Part shown: in pieces, positions 45,999-57,160 of the stretch | Layout of the letters: each line of letters opens with the position of its first letter | How positions within the stretch are numbered: the first letter of the stretch is position 1 | Assembly: GCA_029215795.1 (NCBI GenBank) | Contig: JARDYH010000003.1 | Span: 93,032,609 to 93,096,608 of the forward strand | DNA length: 64,000 bases | DNA from: Anniella stebbinsi | Lineage: Eukaryota; Chordata; Lepidosauria; Squamata; Anniellidae | Direction: 5' to 3' | Translations under genes and position numbers: made by a program | The notes under the pieces: model-generated | Seen by the model: only the letters and a program-made list of their open reading frames with translations | Database searches by the model: none | Told to the model about the DNA's origin: nothing

Positions 45999-46294
45999 GG
46001 TGCCTCTACAAGAGCGATTTAAAGCTCTTTCAAGGCACATTAAAATTTTTACCTCTACAAGAGCGGAGCGCAAATCGGGGGTCGAGGCGCTTTTTCTGTC
46101 CGATTATGCGCATTATCGAATGTGCGTTAAATAGCGAGTTTTAATTTACTGTGGGAATTGAAGCGCCTTATGACCATGTAAACCAGCGATTCTCCGCACT
46201 TAAACACTTTAAAGCGCGTTTCATACAACCGGTAATGCGCTTCACCGCCTCCCGTGTATAGGGATTAGGCGTAAAAGCGATTGTAGAGGGGACC
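45999..46294 (+). mobile_element. CpG-rich MITE, copy 3
   Basis: Ends ggtgcctctacaagagcg and, reversed, ggtcccctctacaatcgc. The interior follows copy 1 closely: tttaaagctctttcaaggc, gattatgcgcattatcgaat, aatagcgagttttaattta, ccagcgattctccgca. Shorter than copies 1 and 2 at the 3' side. Confidence 0.8.
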
Positions 46295-46480
46295 TAAGTC
46301 TTTCTGACCAGGTTCCACAATCAGTTAAACAAAGCTTAATATACAGAAAAAGAGCACATCATGAGGCTGCTACACACCAGTGCCCAACTAATCTAGAGGA
46401 TCAAGACAAAAGGCTGTTGTATTCATGGCACACTGTTAGTGTGGGGTCACACCATTCATTTTTTGCTGTACAAAGTACTT

Positions 46481-46517
<37 letters not shown>
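46481..46517 (+). repeat. (AAC)n microsatellite
   Basis: Twelve AAC units; the asparagine run of the overlapping frame comes from it. Confidence 0.92.
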
Positions 46518-46686
46518 TGTTAAGAGAGGGGGCAGCCAGAAGTGCAGGCACAACTTTGTCACCTGAATTATCCATGCTAATGGTTTACTGTCACCATTTT
46601 TCCTGTCACCATTTTTCAATAAATATGGAACCACTTTCTTACACTGAATGGAGCACTGAATGGAGCTTTTCTCCCTGACTTTTAAC

Positions 46687-47493
46687 CAGGGTGGATATGA
46701 TTTTAATCAATTTGATTTAAATCATGATTTAAATCACGATTTTAATCACTACTCAGAAAGACTCGATTTAATCATGTGACTCTCCCCCCCCAGTGCACTC
46801 TTCCTCACTATAAGCTCAATACATATTTTACACAACTCAGAGTTACCAAAGGCTCATCCTTGGTGGTATAATCTTAATATTATACCTTGCTGGTATAATC
46901 TTAATATTTACAAGCAGATGCAGGTTTCATTTTAGCTTCTTGTGCAGATCTATTTCACTCCCAACAATCTATTCATTGAATTTTTTAAACTTAGCACTTA
47001 AGAAGAGGTAAGGGGGTTGATTCTGTGTACATAGATTTGCAAAGGAACAATGGGATTGTGATCTCTGCAGTTTTGAGAACTGTAAAACCAAGCACCTGTG
47101 ATAATATCTTCTAGATAGAAAAAATGCCCAATCATCTTACAGAAACCTCTGGAAGAGCATGACATTGTGAACGGATTAATGGAATTCATTTACCAAAAAA
47201 ATTAAACATTGCATGAATATACAGCCTTATGCTACATAATTAAAAACTAATCCTTATTTCATGATGAATAACCTTTGGACTATAATGTATCTTAAATAGA
47301 AAACTATTTTTAGATAGATTTTTCCTCAAAAAGCATTTTATTAAAAAAATCCGATTTAAATAAAAAAATCCAATTTAAATTTTAAAAAATCCGATTTAAA
47401 TAAAAAATCCGATTTAAATTAAAAAATCTGATTTAAATAAAAAAAATCTTTTTTTTATTTGTTAAAAAGAATCATTGATTTTTATCCACCCTG
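46687..47493. mobile_element. hAT element (CAGGGTGGAT family), copy 1
   Basis: 807 bp. Ends cagggtggatatgatttt and, reversed, cagggtggataaaaatcaat. Flanks cttttaac (46679-46686) and cttttaat (47494-47501) agree at 7 of 8 positions, giving hAT. Both subterminal regions are arrays of gatttaaat-type words, and the right one has six spaced units (47349-47450). The interior is about 80-90% like the copy at 63239, including a minus-strand open stretch of 63 codons. That stretch is not recognised as transposase. Confidence 0.9.
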
Positions 47494-47826
47494 CTTTTAA
47501 TTCACTGAATAGTAATCTGCGTACATGCATCTTTGTTGGTGGTGACCAGATGAAGCAGAGATGCTATATTTTTAGTGGTCTTATTGTTCTAGCAATACCG
47601 GTTCTTTCACAGTAAAAGACGCCTCTAACAGCAAGTTCACATTCAGTGCTGTAGATTGTTCAGTGCTGTTACCATTTTTACTGAGTAGATGTGTGGAAAT
47701 ACTCCAAGAAGAGATGGACTTATTGCGCAAAGGACTATTTAGCTTGGATATAAAATATACTGAAAGTATTCGTGATATATTTTTTAAAAAACAAAACAGC
47801 ATATATTGTCAGTCTATATGTATATC

Positions 47827-47933
47827 AGGAGAAGGGCTGTAGCTCAGTGGTAGAATGTAGTCCCAGGTTCAATCCCCATAATCTCCAGATAGGGGCAGAG
47901 GAAATATAGACAATCCTGAATACCTGCTGCCAG
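47827..47933 (+). mobile_element. tRNA-derived SINE, truncated
   Basis: agggctgtagctcagtggta (A box), cccaggttcaatcccc (B box), ctccagataggggcag and a body up to gctgc, where it is cut by the hAT MITE at 47934. The expected 3' half is not found after that element. Confidence 0.78.
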
Positions 47934-48172
47934 GGGTGCAGAACCTCAGGCCTGGGAGCCAAATCTGGCTCCTCTGGGGTTGCCCAGATAGCCACATCCC
48001 CTTCCCCTGGCTCTGCCCCCTTTCCCCCGACCACCAATCATTTTTGGTGGGGTGTTTTTTCCCTAATCTAAAAGGATAAAATGCCTCTCCTAAGGTTTTG
48101 TTATCAGCAGTTGGAGCTTTAAGCTAAAATATGGTAGTAGTTTTGGCCGCATCCTGCCCACCAGTGGCCCCC
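47934..48172 (+). mobile_element. hAT MITE, 363-bp family, copy 3 (3'-deleted)
   Basis: Begins caggggtgcagaacctcagg inside a SINE and follows the family through ccgaccaccaatcatttttg and tggagctttaagctaaaata to about cccaccagtggcc. The right terminus is missing. Confidence 0.8.
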
Positions 48173-48345
48173 GAGAACTGTGACTACCCTTAGGCAGGAT
48201 TTGCTTCCAAGCATTTACTTGAGATAATGGTCCGAAGTGTTTTTGTAAACCACTTTGGAGGATCATAGCTTGTTATGGCAAGCTATGGTGACTAAGGTAG
48301 AACATCTAAATAGCATCTGCCACACTGGTTATATATAACGACTAA

Positions 48346-48460
48346 GGGCACAATCCTATGCCTATTTAGACAGAAAAGGTCCTACAACTCCCAGCATCTC
48401 CCATGCTGGGAACTGTTGTAGGACATTTTCCCCATCTAAATGTGCAAAGAATTGCACCCT
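48346..48460. mobile_element. palindromic MITE (GGGTGCAATCCTA, TTAA type), full
   Basis: agggcacaatcctatgcc at the left and, reversed, agggtgcaattctttgca at the right; arms meet at cccagcatctcccatgctgg. Flanking bases read cta and tta. Confidence 0.78.
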
Positions 48461-49814
48461 TAGTAACAAACAATTTGCTGCCTTTGAATGGTGCCTTCAG
48501 ATATGGTGCCCCAAAGGAGCTGCCTCTCACCGCTTAATGGTAGGGCCAGCCCCGAGGATATGAACGTGACATATAAACAATTAGGACATTTGGTTAATCA
48601 AATATGAATATTGTGAACTTTTCTGTGTCTCCCGTTTTGGAGCCACAAATACCTCTAGCTATCAGGAAGTTCATACTTTTCGGATGACAATGTATTCCCA
48701 AACTAGACAACATTGTGCTTTTTAAAGGGCCTGTTGCAACAGGTAAATAATGTGATGGTTGCCACCAGCCTAGATAGCTTTTTAAAACACTGAGACAAAT
48801 TCATGGAGGAAGAGAGGTCCATCAATGGCTAAATGGAACCCACATGTTCAGAGATAGAATACCCTGAGATAACAAACGCTAGTTTCAGACAACAGGGAAG
48901 AGCTACTGCCTACTTGTGATGTTTCCAGAGGTATCTAGCTAGACTAGAAGGGTTTTTACGTTCTTATGCGGTTAGAATGGAGTTTACCGTGCAAATGGAA
49001 ATTTACAAATCGTGGCATCCTACCATTGGGATTATAGGGCCAGGATGATAGTCTGGCAGACAGCTGTACCAAATATTTAAGGTGGGTCCAGGTATGCCTC
49101 TGTAAGTCTATAGCTTCCTACATTTACATTTCCCACCACTGGCTTCTTTTTGTCTTGTCCTCTAAAGGTCTTTCTCTGGTTCTCTCAACTTAACTGTTGG
49201 CTTTTTTTTTACTCCTTACTTCATGGTTTCTTCTCATGCTGAGCGAATCCGTCACTCTTCTCTTTTTAAATGCTTCCCTAAAGCCTACTTCTGCAAACAA
49301 CACTCACTTTATCTCCACAAATTTCCTTCCTGCCTTGTAGTGCTTCCCAATGCGTTATTCTTATTCTTCAGTTTAGACTCCAAAAATGGTTTGAGATTGA
49401 GCTTTAAATGCATTCATAAAAATCCATGTATCTGATGCTTAGTTAATGATGACATATTCATGATTAAACACAGTTCAAACTTCAACTCCTAATTTATATT
49501 TGTCCATCCACAGTCCTTAACTACCCATGCATTTTTCTGTTGTATATGTCTCAGCACTTCCATATCAGATATGTGCACAACCATGCATTATTTTTTAACT
49601 ATATGACTTCTCTAAAAGAATCCTGGAAATTGCATTTTGGTGAGGAAGATGAACATTTTCTTAACAGCCCCACTCAAAGAACTACATTTCCCAGGAGTCA
49701 CTGAGGAGGGGGAACTACAATTACACCAATCCTATACTTGGTGCAATCCTTGAGATACGCCAGCTGAAGGTCTATATGGCATGATGGAAGTCTCACTATG
49801 CCAGTGCAACACCA

Positions 49815-51250
49815 GATGATGATAATGATGATTTACAAGTATATACCACCCCCATAGCCAAAGCTCTCTGGATGCTTTACAAAAATTAAAAAACGTTGGA
49901 CATTAAAAATAGATATACAAAATTTAAAAGCATAAAAACAGACAACATATAGTTCTGGGGTCAATTATCATATGCAGTTAAAAGCCTTGGAGAAAAGTCT
50001 TGACCTGGAGCCAAAAAGATAGCAATGTTGGAGCCAAGCAGACTTCGTTGGGGAGATCATTCCACAATTGGGGAGCCACCACTTAGAAGGCCATCTCCCT
50101 TGTTGCTATCTTCCGAGCCTCGCTCAGAGTAGGCACCCAGAGGAGGGACCTTAGATGTTGAGCGCAGTGTATGGGTAGGTTAACGTCAGAAGAGGTGTTC
50201 TGTCAGGTATTGTGGTCCTGAGCCATGTAAGGCTTTACAGGTTAAAACCAGCACCTTGAATCACGCTCAGAAACATACAGGCAGCCAATGCAAGAAGGCC
50301 AGAATTAGTTTTATACATTTGAACCTGTTGGTCCGGGTTATTAATCTGGCTGCCGCATTTTGCACAAGCTGCAGCTTCTGAACCATCTTCAAAGGCAGCC
50401 CCACAGAGTGCATTGCAGTAATCTAACTTGGAAGTTACTAGAGCATAGACAACTGAAGTCAGGTTATCCCTGTCCAGATAGGGGCATAGCTGGGCCACCA
50501 ACCGAAGTTGGTAGAAGGCTGTCTGTGCCACTGGGGCCACCTGAGTCTCAAGTGACAAAGATGGTTCTAGGAGAAGCCCCAAGCTACGAACCTGCTCCTT
50601 CAGAGGGAGTGCACCCCCATCCAGAACAGGTTGAACACCCTCCGTCCGGTCAGAAGAACCCCCCACTAACAGCATCTCAGTCTTGTGTGGATTGAGTTTC
50701 AGTTTATTAGCCCTCATCCAGTCCATTGTTGCAGCCAGGCACTGGTTCAGCACATCCACAGCCTCACCTGATGAAGATGAGAAGGAGAAATAGAGCTGTG
50801 TGTCATCAGCATACTGGTGACAACGCACTCCAAAACTCTGGATGACCCCATTCAACGGTTTTATATAGATGTTGAACAGCATGGGGGACAAAACTGACCC
50901 CTGCAGAACCCCATACTGGAGAATCCACGGGGCCGAGCAATGTTCCCCAAGCACCACCTTCTGGAGCCAACCTCCCAAGTAGGAGCGGAACCACTGCAAT
51001 GCAGTGCCTCCCACTCCCAACTCAGCCAGTCGTCCCAGAAGGATACCATGGTCGATGGTATTGAAAGCTGCGGAGAGATCAAGGAGAATCAACAGAATCA
51101 CACTCCCCCTGTCTTTCTCCCCACATAGGTCATCATACAGGGCGACCAAGGCTGTTTCCATGCCAAAACCAGGCCTGAAACCGGACTGAAATGGATCTAG
51201 ATAATCAGTCTCATCCAAGAGTGTCTGGAGCTGGCCAGGATACATGGGCA
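49815..51250 (-). mobile_element. L2/CR1-group LINE, 5'-truncated
   Basis: The minus strand carries a reverse-transcriptase coding part (about 51250-50260), then a 3' UTR, and ends at the left in a short (ATC)n-like tail (atcatcattatcatcatc, 49815-49833). A microsatellite-like tail instead of poly(A) is usual for L2/Rex1/CR1 LINEs. Endonuclease and ORF1 are missing because of 5' truncation. It lies in the same orientation as FRMD4A. The plus-strand open frames over it are shadows. Confidence 0.87.
50262..51248 (-). pseudogene. LINE reverse transcriptase (ORF2 fragment), frameshifted
   Basis: From about 51235 the frame gives LLDETDYLDPFQSGFRPG, the RT motif A region LLDLSAAFNTIDH (the invariant aspartate of DLS is kept; the later FD is FN), motif B with LQGSVLSPMLFNIY (usual P-Q-G-S, here L-Q-G-S) and the catalytic QYADDTQLY. 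It continues through LVTSKLDYCNAL at 50408. There a single frameshift breaks the frame. In the neighbouring frame the expected continuation VGLPLKMVQKLQLVQNAAAR and later LHWLPV can be read, until a stop. So about 280 RT and thumb codons are open, with one frameshift and a PQG change. The family is L2-like within the CR1 group, judged on motifs. The element was probably dead on arrival through 5' truncation and decayed later. The 40 residues before the RT block are read-through of flanking DNA. Confidence 0.88.
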
Positions 51251-51384
51251 TCATGACAGATACAACAGCACAACATAAATATGCCCAGGAACTATAATTT
51301 TTACATTTATTTCTACTGAGTTTGATAAAAGAAGGACTAACAACAACAACAAGAACAGCAGCAATATTACTTAGCACATTTCAA

Positions 51385-51425
51385 GTCCATCACATCTGGA
51401 GGGTGCCAAGTTGGAGAAGTCTGGT
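51385..51425. mobile_element. palindromic hAT MITE, terminal fragment
   Basis: catcacatctggagggtgcc followed by aagttggagaagtctgg is the right end of the CAGCCTTCCCCAA family. Confidence 0.55.
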
Positions 51426-51605
51426 ATAGTTGATTGTATATTTATTGTTGAATGTTTATACCCCACTTTTCTGCTTTAACTGAAAAGCCCCTAAATAGCC
51501 ATACCCCTGTAAGGTAAAATAGACTGACCACAAACTGAAGATGGGGTGCTAAAGTTAAGAGCATGGTGGCTTGTCCAGCTAGTGAGTTTGGAGTGAAATC
51601 TGAAC

Positions 51606-51822
51606 ACATGAAGCTACCTTATACTGAGTCAGAGCATTGATCCATCTTTTCTGGTCTACTCTGACTGACAGCTCATTTCCAGATTGGATGCATCGCATCC
51701 TGGAAGAGGCCCACCATCTGCCTCATGGTTGCCAAGCTCTTCAGCTGCACAGCCAGCTCCAGCAGCATTTCCAGGGATTGAACCCAGGGCATCGTATGTT
51801 CAAAACACATGCCACTGACCGA
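51606..51822 (-). mobile_element. tRNA-derived SINE
   Basis: Reverse orientation: the plus strand starts with the tail acacatgaagctaccttata and ctgagtcagagcattg, and the promoter is at the right (ggattgaacccaggg as reversed B box, cactgaccgatgg near the A box). Confidence 0.75.
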
Positions 51823-51867
51823 TGGCACTTCCCATACTGTGACCCAGTGATTTCCTCTGATGAGTGT

Positions 51868-51975
51868 CACAGGCTGCACTCAGGCTGCCATGCTATGCAC
51901 ACGTACCTGGGAGTAAGTCCCCTTGAGTTCAAGGGGACTTACTTTCAATTAGACGTGAATGGGATTGCACTATAA
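51868..51975. mobile_element. palindromic MITE (gggacttac type)
   Basis: ctgggagtaagtccccttga and tcaaggggacttacttt are inverted around the centre, and the right end reads gggattgcacta. A weaker copy may be at 61318-61400. Confidence 0.65.
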
Positions 51976-52108
51976 ACCACTATACTGAACTGGATAAGAA
52001 GAAAAACAAAAAAATCTCTCATATCATGTAATATAACAAAAGCATGTTATGCAACCTGACATGAGAGATGTACATTTCAAGGGGTGACTTGACAAAACAT
52101 ATACTCAC

Positions 52109-52201
52109 CTGACACAAAAGTACAAAACCACCGGTCCTGACTTTTTGGGGAAGTCATGTTCCAGCACTCTGCGGTCCAACTGAAGCCAATTCAGATGGCC
52201 C
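52109..52201 (-). CDS. FRMD4A: FRMD4A exon, FERM F1 lobe (exon B)
   Basis: A 93-nt exon with acceptor cttatcag and donor gtgagt. The first base completes the threonine split from exon A, then the frame reads GHLNWLQLDRRVLEHDF and PKKSGPVVLYFCV, ending with AG of a split arginine codon. The W-L-x-L-D-R-x(6)-F pattern is the classic end of the FERM F1 lobe, where the tryptophan and the D-R pair are usual family residues. The intron before it is about 7.8 kb and the one after it about 11.6 kb. Phases (2 in, 2 out) agree with both neighbours, so no base is missing. No unusual substitutions are seen. Confidence 0.96.
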
Positions 52202-53567
52202 CTGATAAGAAAGAAAGACAAAAAAAAAATGCTTGGCTGGAATAGCAACAAAAGGCTTTATCTTACTGCCTACAGTGGCTTCTATCACACCATTGCCCTG
52301 TTTCATTCATGAGACAACAGGGTCTTCCATTCATAATCCTCCCGGGGTTTCCCCGCCACTTCTTCTGCCCTTTTCTTTGCTGCAGAAAACCCATTAAGGA
52401 AAAAAAGGTGGAACTGCTGTGCAATGCCTTCTCATTGGTAGTCCATCTGAAAGCACCCTGATGCATAAAAATAGGCAAAAACAATGCAGCTAAATGGCAC
52501 AGGAAGCTAGGTGACTATCTGGTATTTGGGAAATACACACATCATCATTGCAGCGGAGGGGGCAGCGGTATTATTTCAGGCACAAATGTTTAACATATAA
52601 AAGTTCAACCTGTCAGGGTGAGAACGGGAGATGTACAATGAGAAAACAGAGTACCAAAGAGATAAGAGCTTTTGTCCTCTATTACAGCCCCACCACCTTT
52701 GGTGTGACTATGTAACTGAAAGTCTGTCAGGTTTTCCATTAAAAGTCGTTAATGCTAGGAGTTTATATAAGGCCTGTAATATTTCACTGCAGGCTAAACA
52801 TAGCCAAACAATGTCTCAGACGTTTTATTTGCCACCCAGTATGTCTGGAGCAGCCTTGCAAATAGTCCCTGCCAAGCCGCCTTTCAAGAGCTTTTGAAAA
52901 CACAGCCGCTTCTCTCTTGCACGCTCACACACAGACACGGAGTAAAGCTGTAGTTATGACACGCTGCTCTCAGTTTGCCACAGTGATACTGTTCCACACC
53001 ATTTTCTTCTGTAAAGCTCACAATAGCCAATACTTTCCCCCCAAAGGGCTGAAAGTAGTATGTCAGAAGCTGTGACAGAAAGGATTTTTGGCCCCTGCCT
53101 AGCCAGAGACACTGGGCGGAAAATGTTGTTTTTGTGCACAAGGTAGGGAGATGAAAGCATGCGACGATGCATTAACATTGGTTCGTCTAACTCAGTACTA
53201 TCTACTTTTCAAGGTCTCATGCAGAGGCCTTTCTGAGCACTGTTGTGAAGATCCCTTTTTAAGAGGAGAGGGTGGGGAGTGAAACTGAAACCTTCAGCGT
53301 AAAACGTATGCATTCACAGAGCTGTGGTTCCTCTCATGCATTAAGAGTGGGATGGACACTATACTGCATGGAGCCAGAGATTGATAGCTGTTGTGAGTAA
53401 GATGTACATTGGCTGAATCTGTATGGATCAGAGAGGACATACAAGGGGTAACGAAGACTGAGTCTGCAGCTTATGGTTCCTAGTACCAAGGAAGAGACGA
53501 CCCAAGGCTTTCCTTGCAATCTTGTGGTTGTAAATAGAATAATGGGTTCTATAGACCCAATTCCATC

Positions 53568-53640
53568 TGGGATCTGAGACAATCACAGAAGCTGAGCAGG
53601 CCTGGCTGGTCTCCAACGTAGGAGAAGGTATCTCTACATG
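53568..53640 (+). mobile_element. possible 5S rRNA-derived SINE fragment
   Basis: gatctgagacaatcacagaa, then gctgagcaggcctggctggt resembles the 5S rRNA internal promoter (gatctcggaagctaagcagg, then gcctggttagt). Squamates have 5S-headed SINEs. The match is short and interrupted. Confidence 0.35.
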
Positions 53641-54513
53641 GGTTGTGTACATGCACTATACAATTTCCTCTGTTCATTGAGTTGCCCCAGTGTTCTGTAA
53701 AAGCTATTTGACCAAAGAGGATAGTGGGAGAAAAGTCATAAGTGTGTATGCAATAGCAACGGGGCTTTTCACACACCACCATCAACTTCAAAAACTGTGT
53801 CCAGCTAAATTTATTCACTTGCATCTTTACATTTGTGGTGTTTACTGGGCAGAGAGTCTGCTCTCCCTTCCTGTGTTTTATGTATTCTGCATGAAGGGCG
53901 ATGAAACCTGTTCCGGTCTATGGATTGCAGGGAACTTTTTTATTGCCAGGCTGGTCATGGAAATGATGATGGTCTACCAGGAATTCCACTATTGCAAACA
54001 ACAAATGTGGGAGTCCAGGTGGAAGAGAAGATTATGGCTGCTGCAATCCATACCGTTTTGTTTCTTAGGTCATCATGTATTTTTGTCCATGCTCTACTCT
54101 CCAACATAAAGCATGCTTTTAGAGATCCATGCACTGTAATATACTTATAGCATATATGCAATCCCTCCTGTTCTGATTATTGGGCAGTTACTTTTAATTT
54201 CTAGGACAGGCTTAACTTTTTAAAAAAACAACAACTCCATTATACTGACAAATGGCTTCCCAATTACCCAGAAGGAAAGGAAGCAGGCGCACAACTGATT
54301 TGCTTTTCATTGAGCTCCTCGGTGCCACAGATGCACTGAGATGGGAATATGAATTATGACCCATATGCAAAAGTTTTCCAATATGGGTATTTAGTGTGCG
54401 CGCAGTTTTGCTTGCTCCCAATTCCACATTTCATTGTAAACATTATTTCATTTTGACAAATGTTAATACTGCTGGTGTACAAAGGAAGAGGACAGTGAAA
54501 CATCCATGGCATG

Positions 54514-54566
54514 TTACTTTTGTGCTATTTTAGGGCTGCTCTCACAAGCCTCCCACTTCTTTCAAA
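54514..54566 (+). repeat. diverged repeat, copy 1
   Basis: ttttgtgctattttagggct and cacaagcctcccacttcttt recur at 56620-56672 with about nine of ten bases equal. No known family recognised. Confidence 0.6.
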
Positions 54567-54901
54567 CCCCGTGCCATAATTACAAGATTGCCATTTGCTC
54601 TGGCCTCACTCCGAGACCCTACTGGTACCATCTTCTATAATTACGCCTTTGAGACAGGGTCATCTGTCTGGGAAGTCTTGTGACACCTGGGTTTGATGAG
54701 AAGGAGGCTGAGTTACCAGACTCTGAATCTATGAAGGGCATCTCAGACCTTTTAGGGGAGAAGCCTCACCTCCCAAGGCTTCTTCTTCTAGAGATCCCCA
54801 CCGTAAAAGGCAAAGAGTACAGAGGCCATTCAGGGGTGCCACCAGCGTATAGCAATACCCCTGAAACTCCACTTGAAGGGTGGGGTCCAGACAATCATTA
54901 G

Positions 54902-54963
54902 CAGGGCTGGCCCAAGACACTTTGCTGCCTGAGGCGGAACAGCAAATGATGCCCCCCCCCCCC
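54902..54963 (+). mobile_element. possible hAT left end plus C12 run
   Basis: cagggctggcccaagacact followed by ttgctgcctgaggcgg, similar to 22181; a C12 tract ends it at 54952-54963. Confidence 0.4.
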
Positions 54964-54989
54964 ATATCAAGACATGGTCCAGAATAGCA

Positions 54990-55109
54990 AAAGCCAGTCA
55001 TGTCAAATGCTTATTATGCTAGAATATGTTTGTGAGTCTTCAAGATGCTTGAGGCCAGTCGACAAATGCTTATTACGCTATAATAAATTTCTGAGTCTTC
55101 AAGATGCCA
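54990..55109 (+). repeat. 59-bp imperfect tandem duplication
   Basis: Two units, each with aaatgcttatta and gagtcttcaagatgc, offset by 59 bp (first at 55004, second at 55063), about 80% alike. Confidence 0.75.
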
Positions 55110-55751
55110 CAAGACACTTTGTGGCTTTTGAACGCAAAAGAAGAAGAGGTGCCTATGCTTCTTCACATCTGTTCACTTTTCTTTAGCAAGTGCAAATCCC
55201 TGCTGTCAAGGAGGACTATGCACCCACCGGAGCCTGGCCATGTGGATCATGCAACCAGCAGGAGCAGTCCAGAAAGATGCTTTCAGAACTAAGGAGATCC
55301 AGACACACTCCAGCAAGTCAAACGAATCTACACTACACACTCATGTATTACCTTGCACACATCCCTTTTTGCTGCAATATCACCTCTGTCCCCGTGACCG
55401 AAATGAGAGGCCTGGGTCAGACTGAAGGAAGCAACAGGTCAGAAAAGCCTCTGGCACACAGTTGAACGGGTCAGCAGCCAGTTTACTTGCCCTCCCCTCA
55501 CTGCCTACAGAGTAGTAATTGGTTGGGCCCTTTGGCTCTCTTTGCATAATCAGGCACCAACCCACAATGGCGTTGTTAAGCAATTTTGGATGCTGGATAT
55601 TATAACCTTATAGCTCCCCCTTTATATCTTAAAATGCATCACTTCACTTCAAATGGCAGGTTTACCTTCCACACTGTACAGCTGATGCATTCCCGATGCT
55701 TTTTAAAAGATTCCACACATGTGCAGAGCTTCACATTTTAAACTCACTTAA

Positions 55752-55850
55752 GGTGCAATTCTATAGAAAGGAAGAAGTCATACATGCTGGTTAGGGGATT
55801 CCAGGAGTTGTAAGACTTTTTCATGTCTAAACATGCATAGGATTGTGCCT
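55752..55850. mobile_element. TTAA-flanked MITE (GGTGCAATYCTA ends)
   Basis: 99 bp bracketed by TTAA at 55748-55751 and 55851-55854. Ends ggtgcaattctatag and, reversed, aggcacaatcctatgc. TTAA duplication points to piggyBac- or Kolobok-type mobilisation. Same family as 48346, 35160 and 41513; a further left end may lie at 58627. Confidence 0.78.
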
Positions 55851-55968
55851 TTAACTTAGCTCAGCAAGCCACACTAGCATGACTGCAGGAATAAAATAGG
55901 ATTTCCTTCTGCTGCCCTGATGCTGAATGCACTTACTTTGGAGTAAGCACCATTTTGTTATAGAAAAG

Positions 55969-55971
<3 letters not shown>

Positions 55972-56009
<38 letters not shown>
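55972..56009 (+). repeat. (GA)n microsatellite
   Basis: Nineteen GA units. Confidence 0.93.
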
Positions 56010-56011
<2 letters not shown>

Positions 56012-56619
56012 CATCCTAGTAACTGAAAGGCTACTGAGTTCCAAGGGAAGAAACAGGCTTGAATCAAAGCAGATGATGGTAATTGGAGCAGCTCTAAAGA
56101 TCGAGGACAGAGCTCAAAAAGTTCTGGGGCCCATGCCCATGTACCGCTCCTAATACCACCCATGTCCCATAGCAGGATGAATCTTGCCAAAGCTCAGTCC
56201 CAACCAGGCTCTCTTTATTCACCCAAAGGGTGTCCTCTCCTGATGAATTAACTGTTTGTTAAATACACAACCACACTAGATTTAAACCAGAGCACATCCA
56301 CACCCACACTTTATGACCTGCCACATAACTGTTTTGGAGATAGCTTGACCCTAAAGGTGAGGATTAATACTGTAAAATGTTCCTAAGATCTCCCAAACAT
56401 TTTGCTTTTATAGCATGACAATCTAATTCTGGTCACGCTGCATGAAGCAATGACCCTATATTACCAAAAGGAGCTATTAAGTCACCAACACAAAGGTGGT
56501 TCCTATTGATTTTCTGTTCAGGTTGTCATGAGACAGTACAGCTAATGAATGGAAATCCCCAGTACAAATCATTTCTTAATAAATTACACCTGCAGAGATT
56601 TTCCTCTTGAGTTGAAGAA

Positions 56620-56672
56620 TTACTTTCATACTATTTTAGGGCTGCCCCCACAAGCCTCCCACTTCCTTTAAA
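56620..56672 (+). repeat. diverged repeat, copy 2
   Basis: Partner of 54514-54566: tactattttagggctgcccc and cacaagcctcccacttcctt. Confidence 0.6.
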
Positions 56673-57138
56673 CACACAATCTAAATCAACATCGATGGAG
56701 ATTTTCTAGGACTCTGAAGGGTTTAGATAGATTTTTTAATGCAAGCTAGCTGCCTTTTGATTCATTTTTCAATTAAAAACAGGACAATATTTTGATGCAG
56801 AGATAGCTGGGGGATTTTTCATTAAGATAATATTTTTTTTCTTGACTGAACAGCACACTGTAAGGATCCCTGTAGGAATTCCTTGGCCAGCACAATTGCT
56901 GTCTCCTCTGTAGTTGCATACCACAATATCCTTTGTGAGGTGCACTCCTTGCATGGAATGCTAAACAAGCTACGAGTGGAACCACATGAGTAGAAATCAT
57001 TGCACAGTGTCTGACTGTCTCCAGTAAAATTGTGGCAAACAGTCCTTTTGGGTATGTGCTTACTCCCTGCAATCCAGCTGATGTGAGAAGTGGGCGATAT
57101 CTCATGTGGATGGGGAGGGGGATGTGCACAAAGGGATG

Positions 57139-57160
57139 CTGTGTGTGTGTGTGTGTGTGA
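57139..57160 (+). repeat. (TG)n microsatellite
   Basis: Ten to eleven TG units. Confidence 0.88.

Larger units (their letters stand above)
40508..52108 (-). other. FRMD4A intron between exons B and C (11,601 bp)
   Basis: The longest intron here. It holds hAT copies (41211, 42551, 47934), MITE fragments (41513, 48346), a MITE pair at 45858-46294, the 807-bp hAT element (46687), a SINE piece (47827), the LINE with reverse transcriptase (49815-51250) and a SINE (51606). About 42,780-44,660 and 48,480-49,800 show no recognised element. Confidence 0.86.

Noticed and set aside
51250..51377. The first ~40 residues of the open frame that contains the LINE reverse transcriptase
   Set aside because: They are read-through of flanking DNA (AAC-rich stretch) into the truncated LINE and match no RT family.
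53690..54109. 139-codon plus-strand frame
   Set aside because: No domain, signal or homologue recognised, no splice-site support. A real single-exon gene cannot be excluded without a search, but the composition looks intronic.
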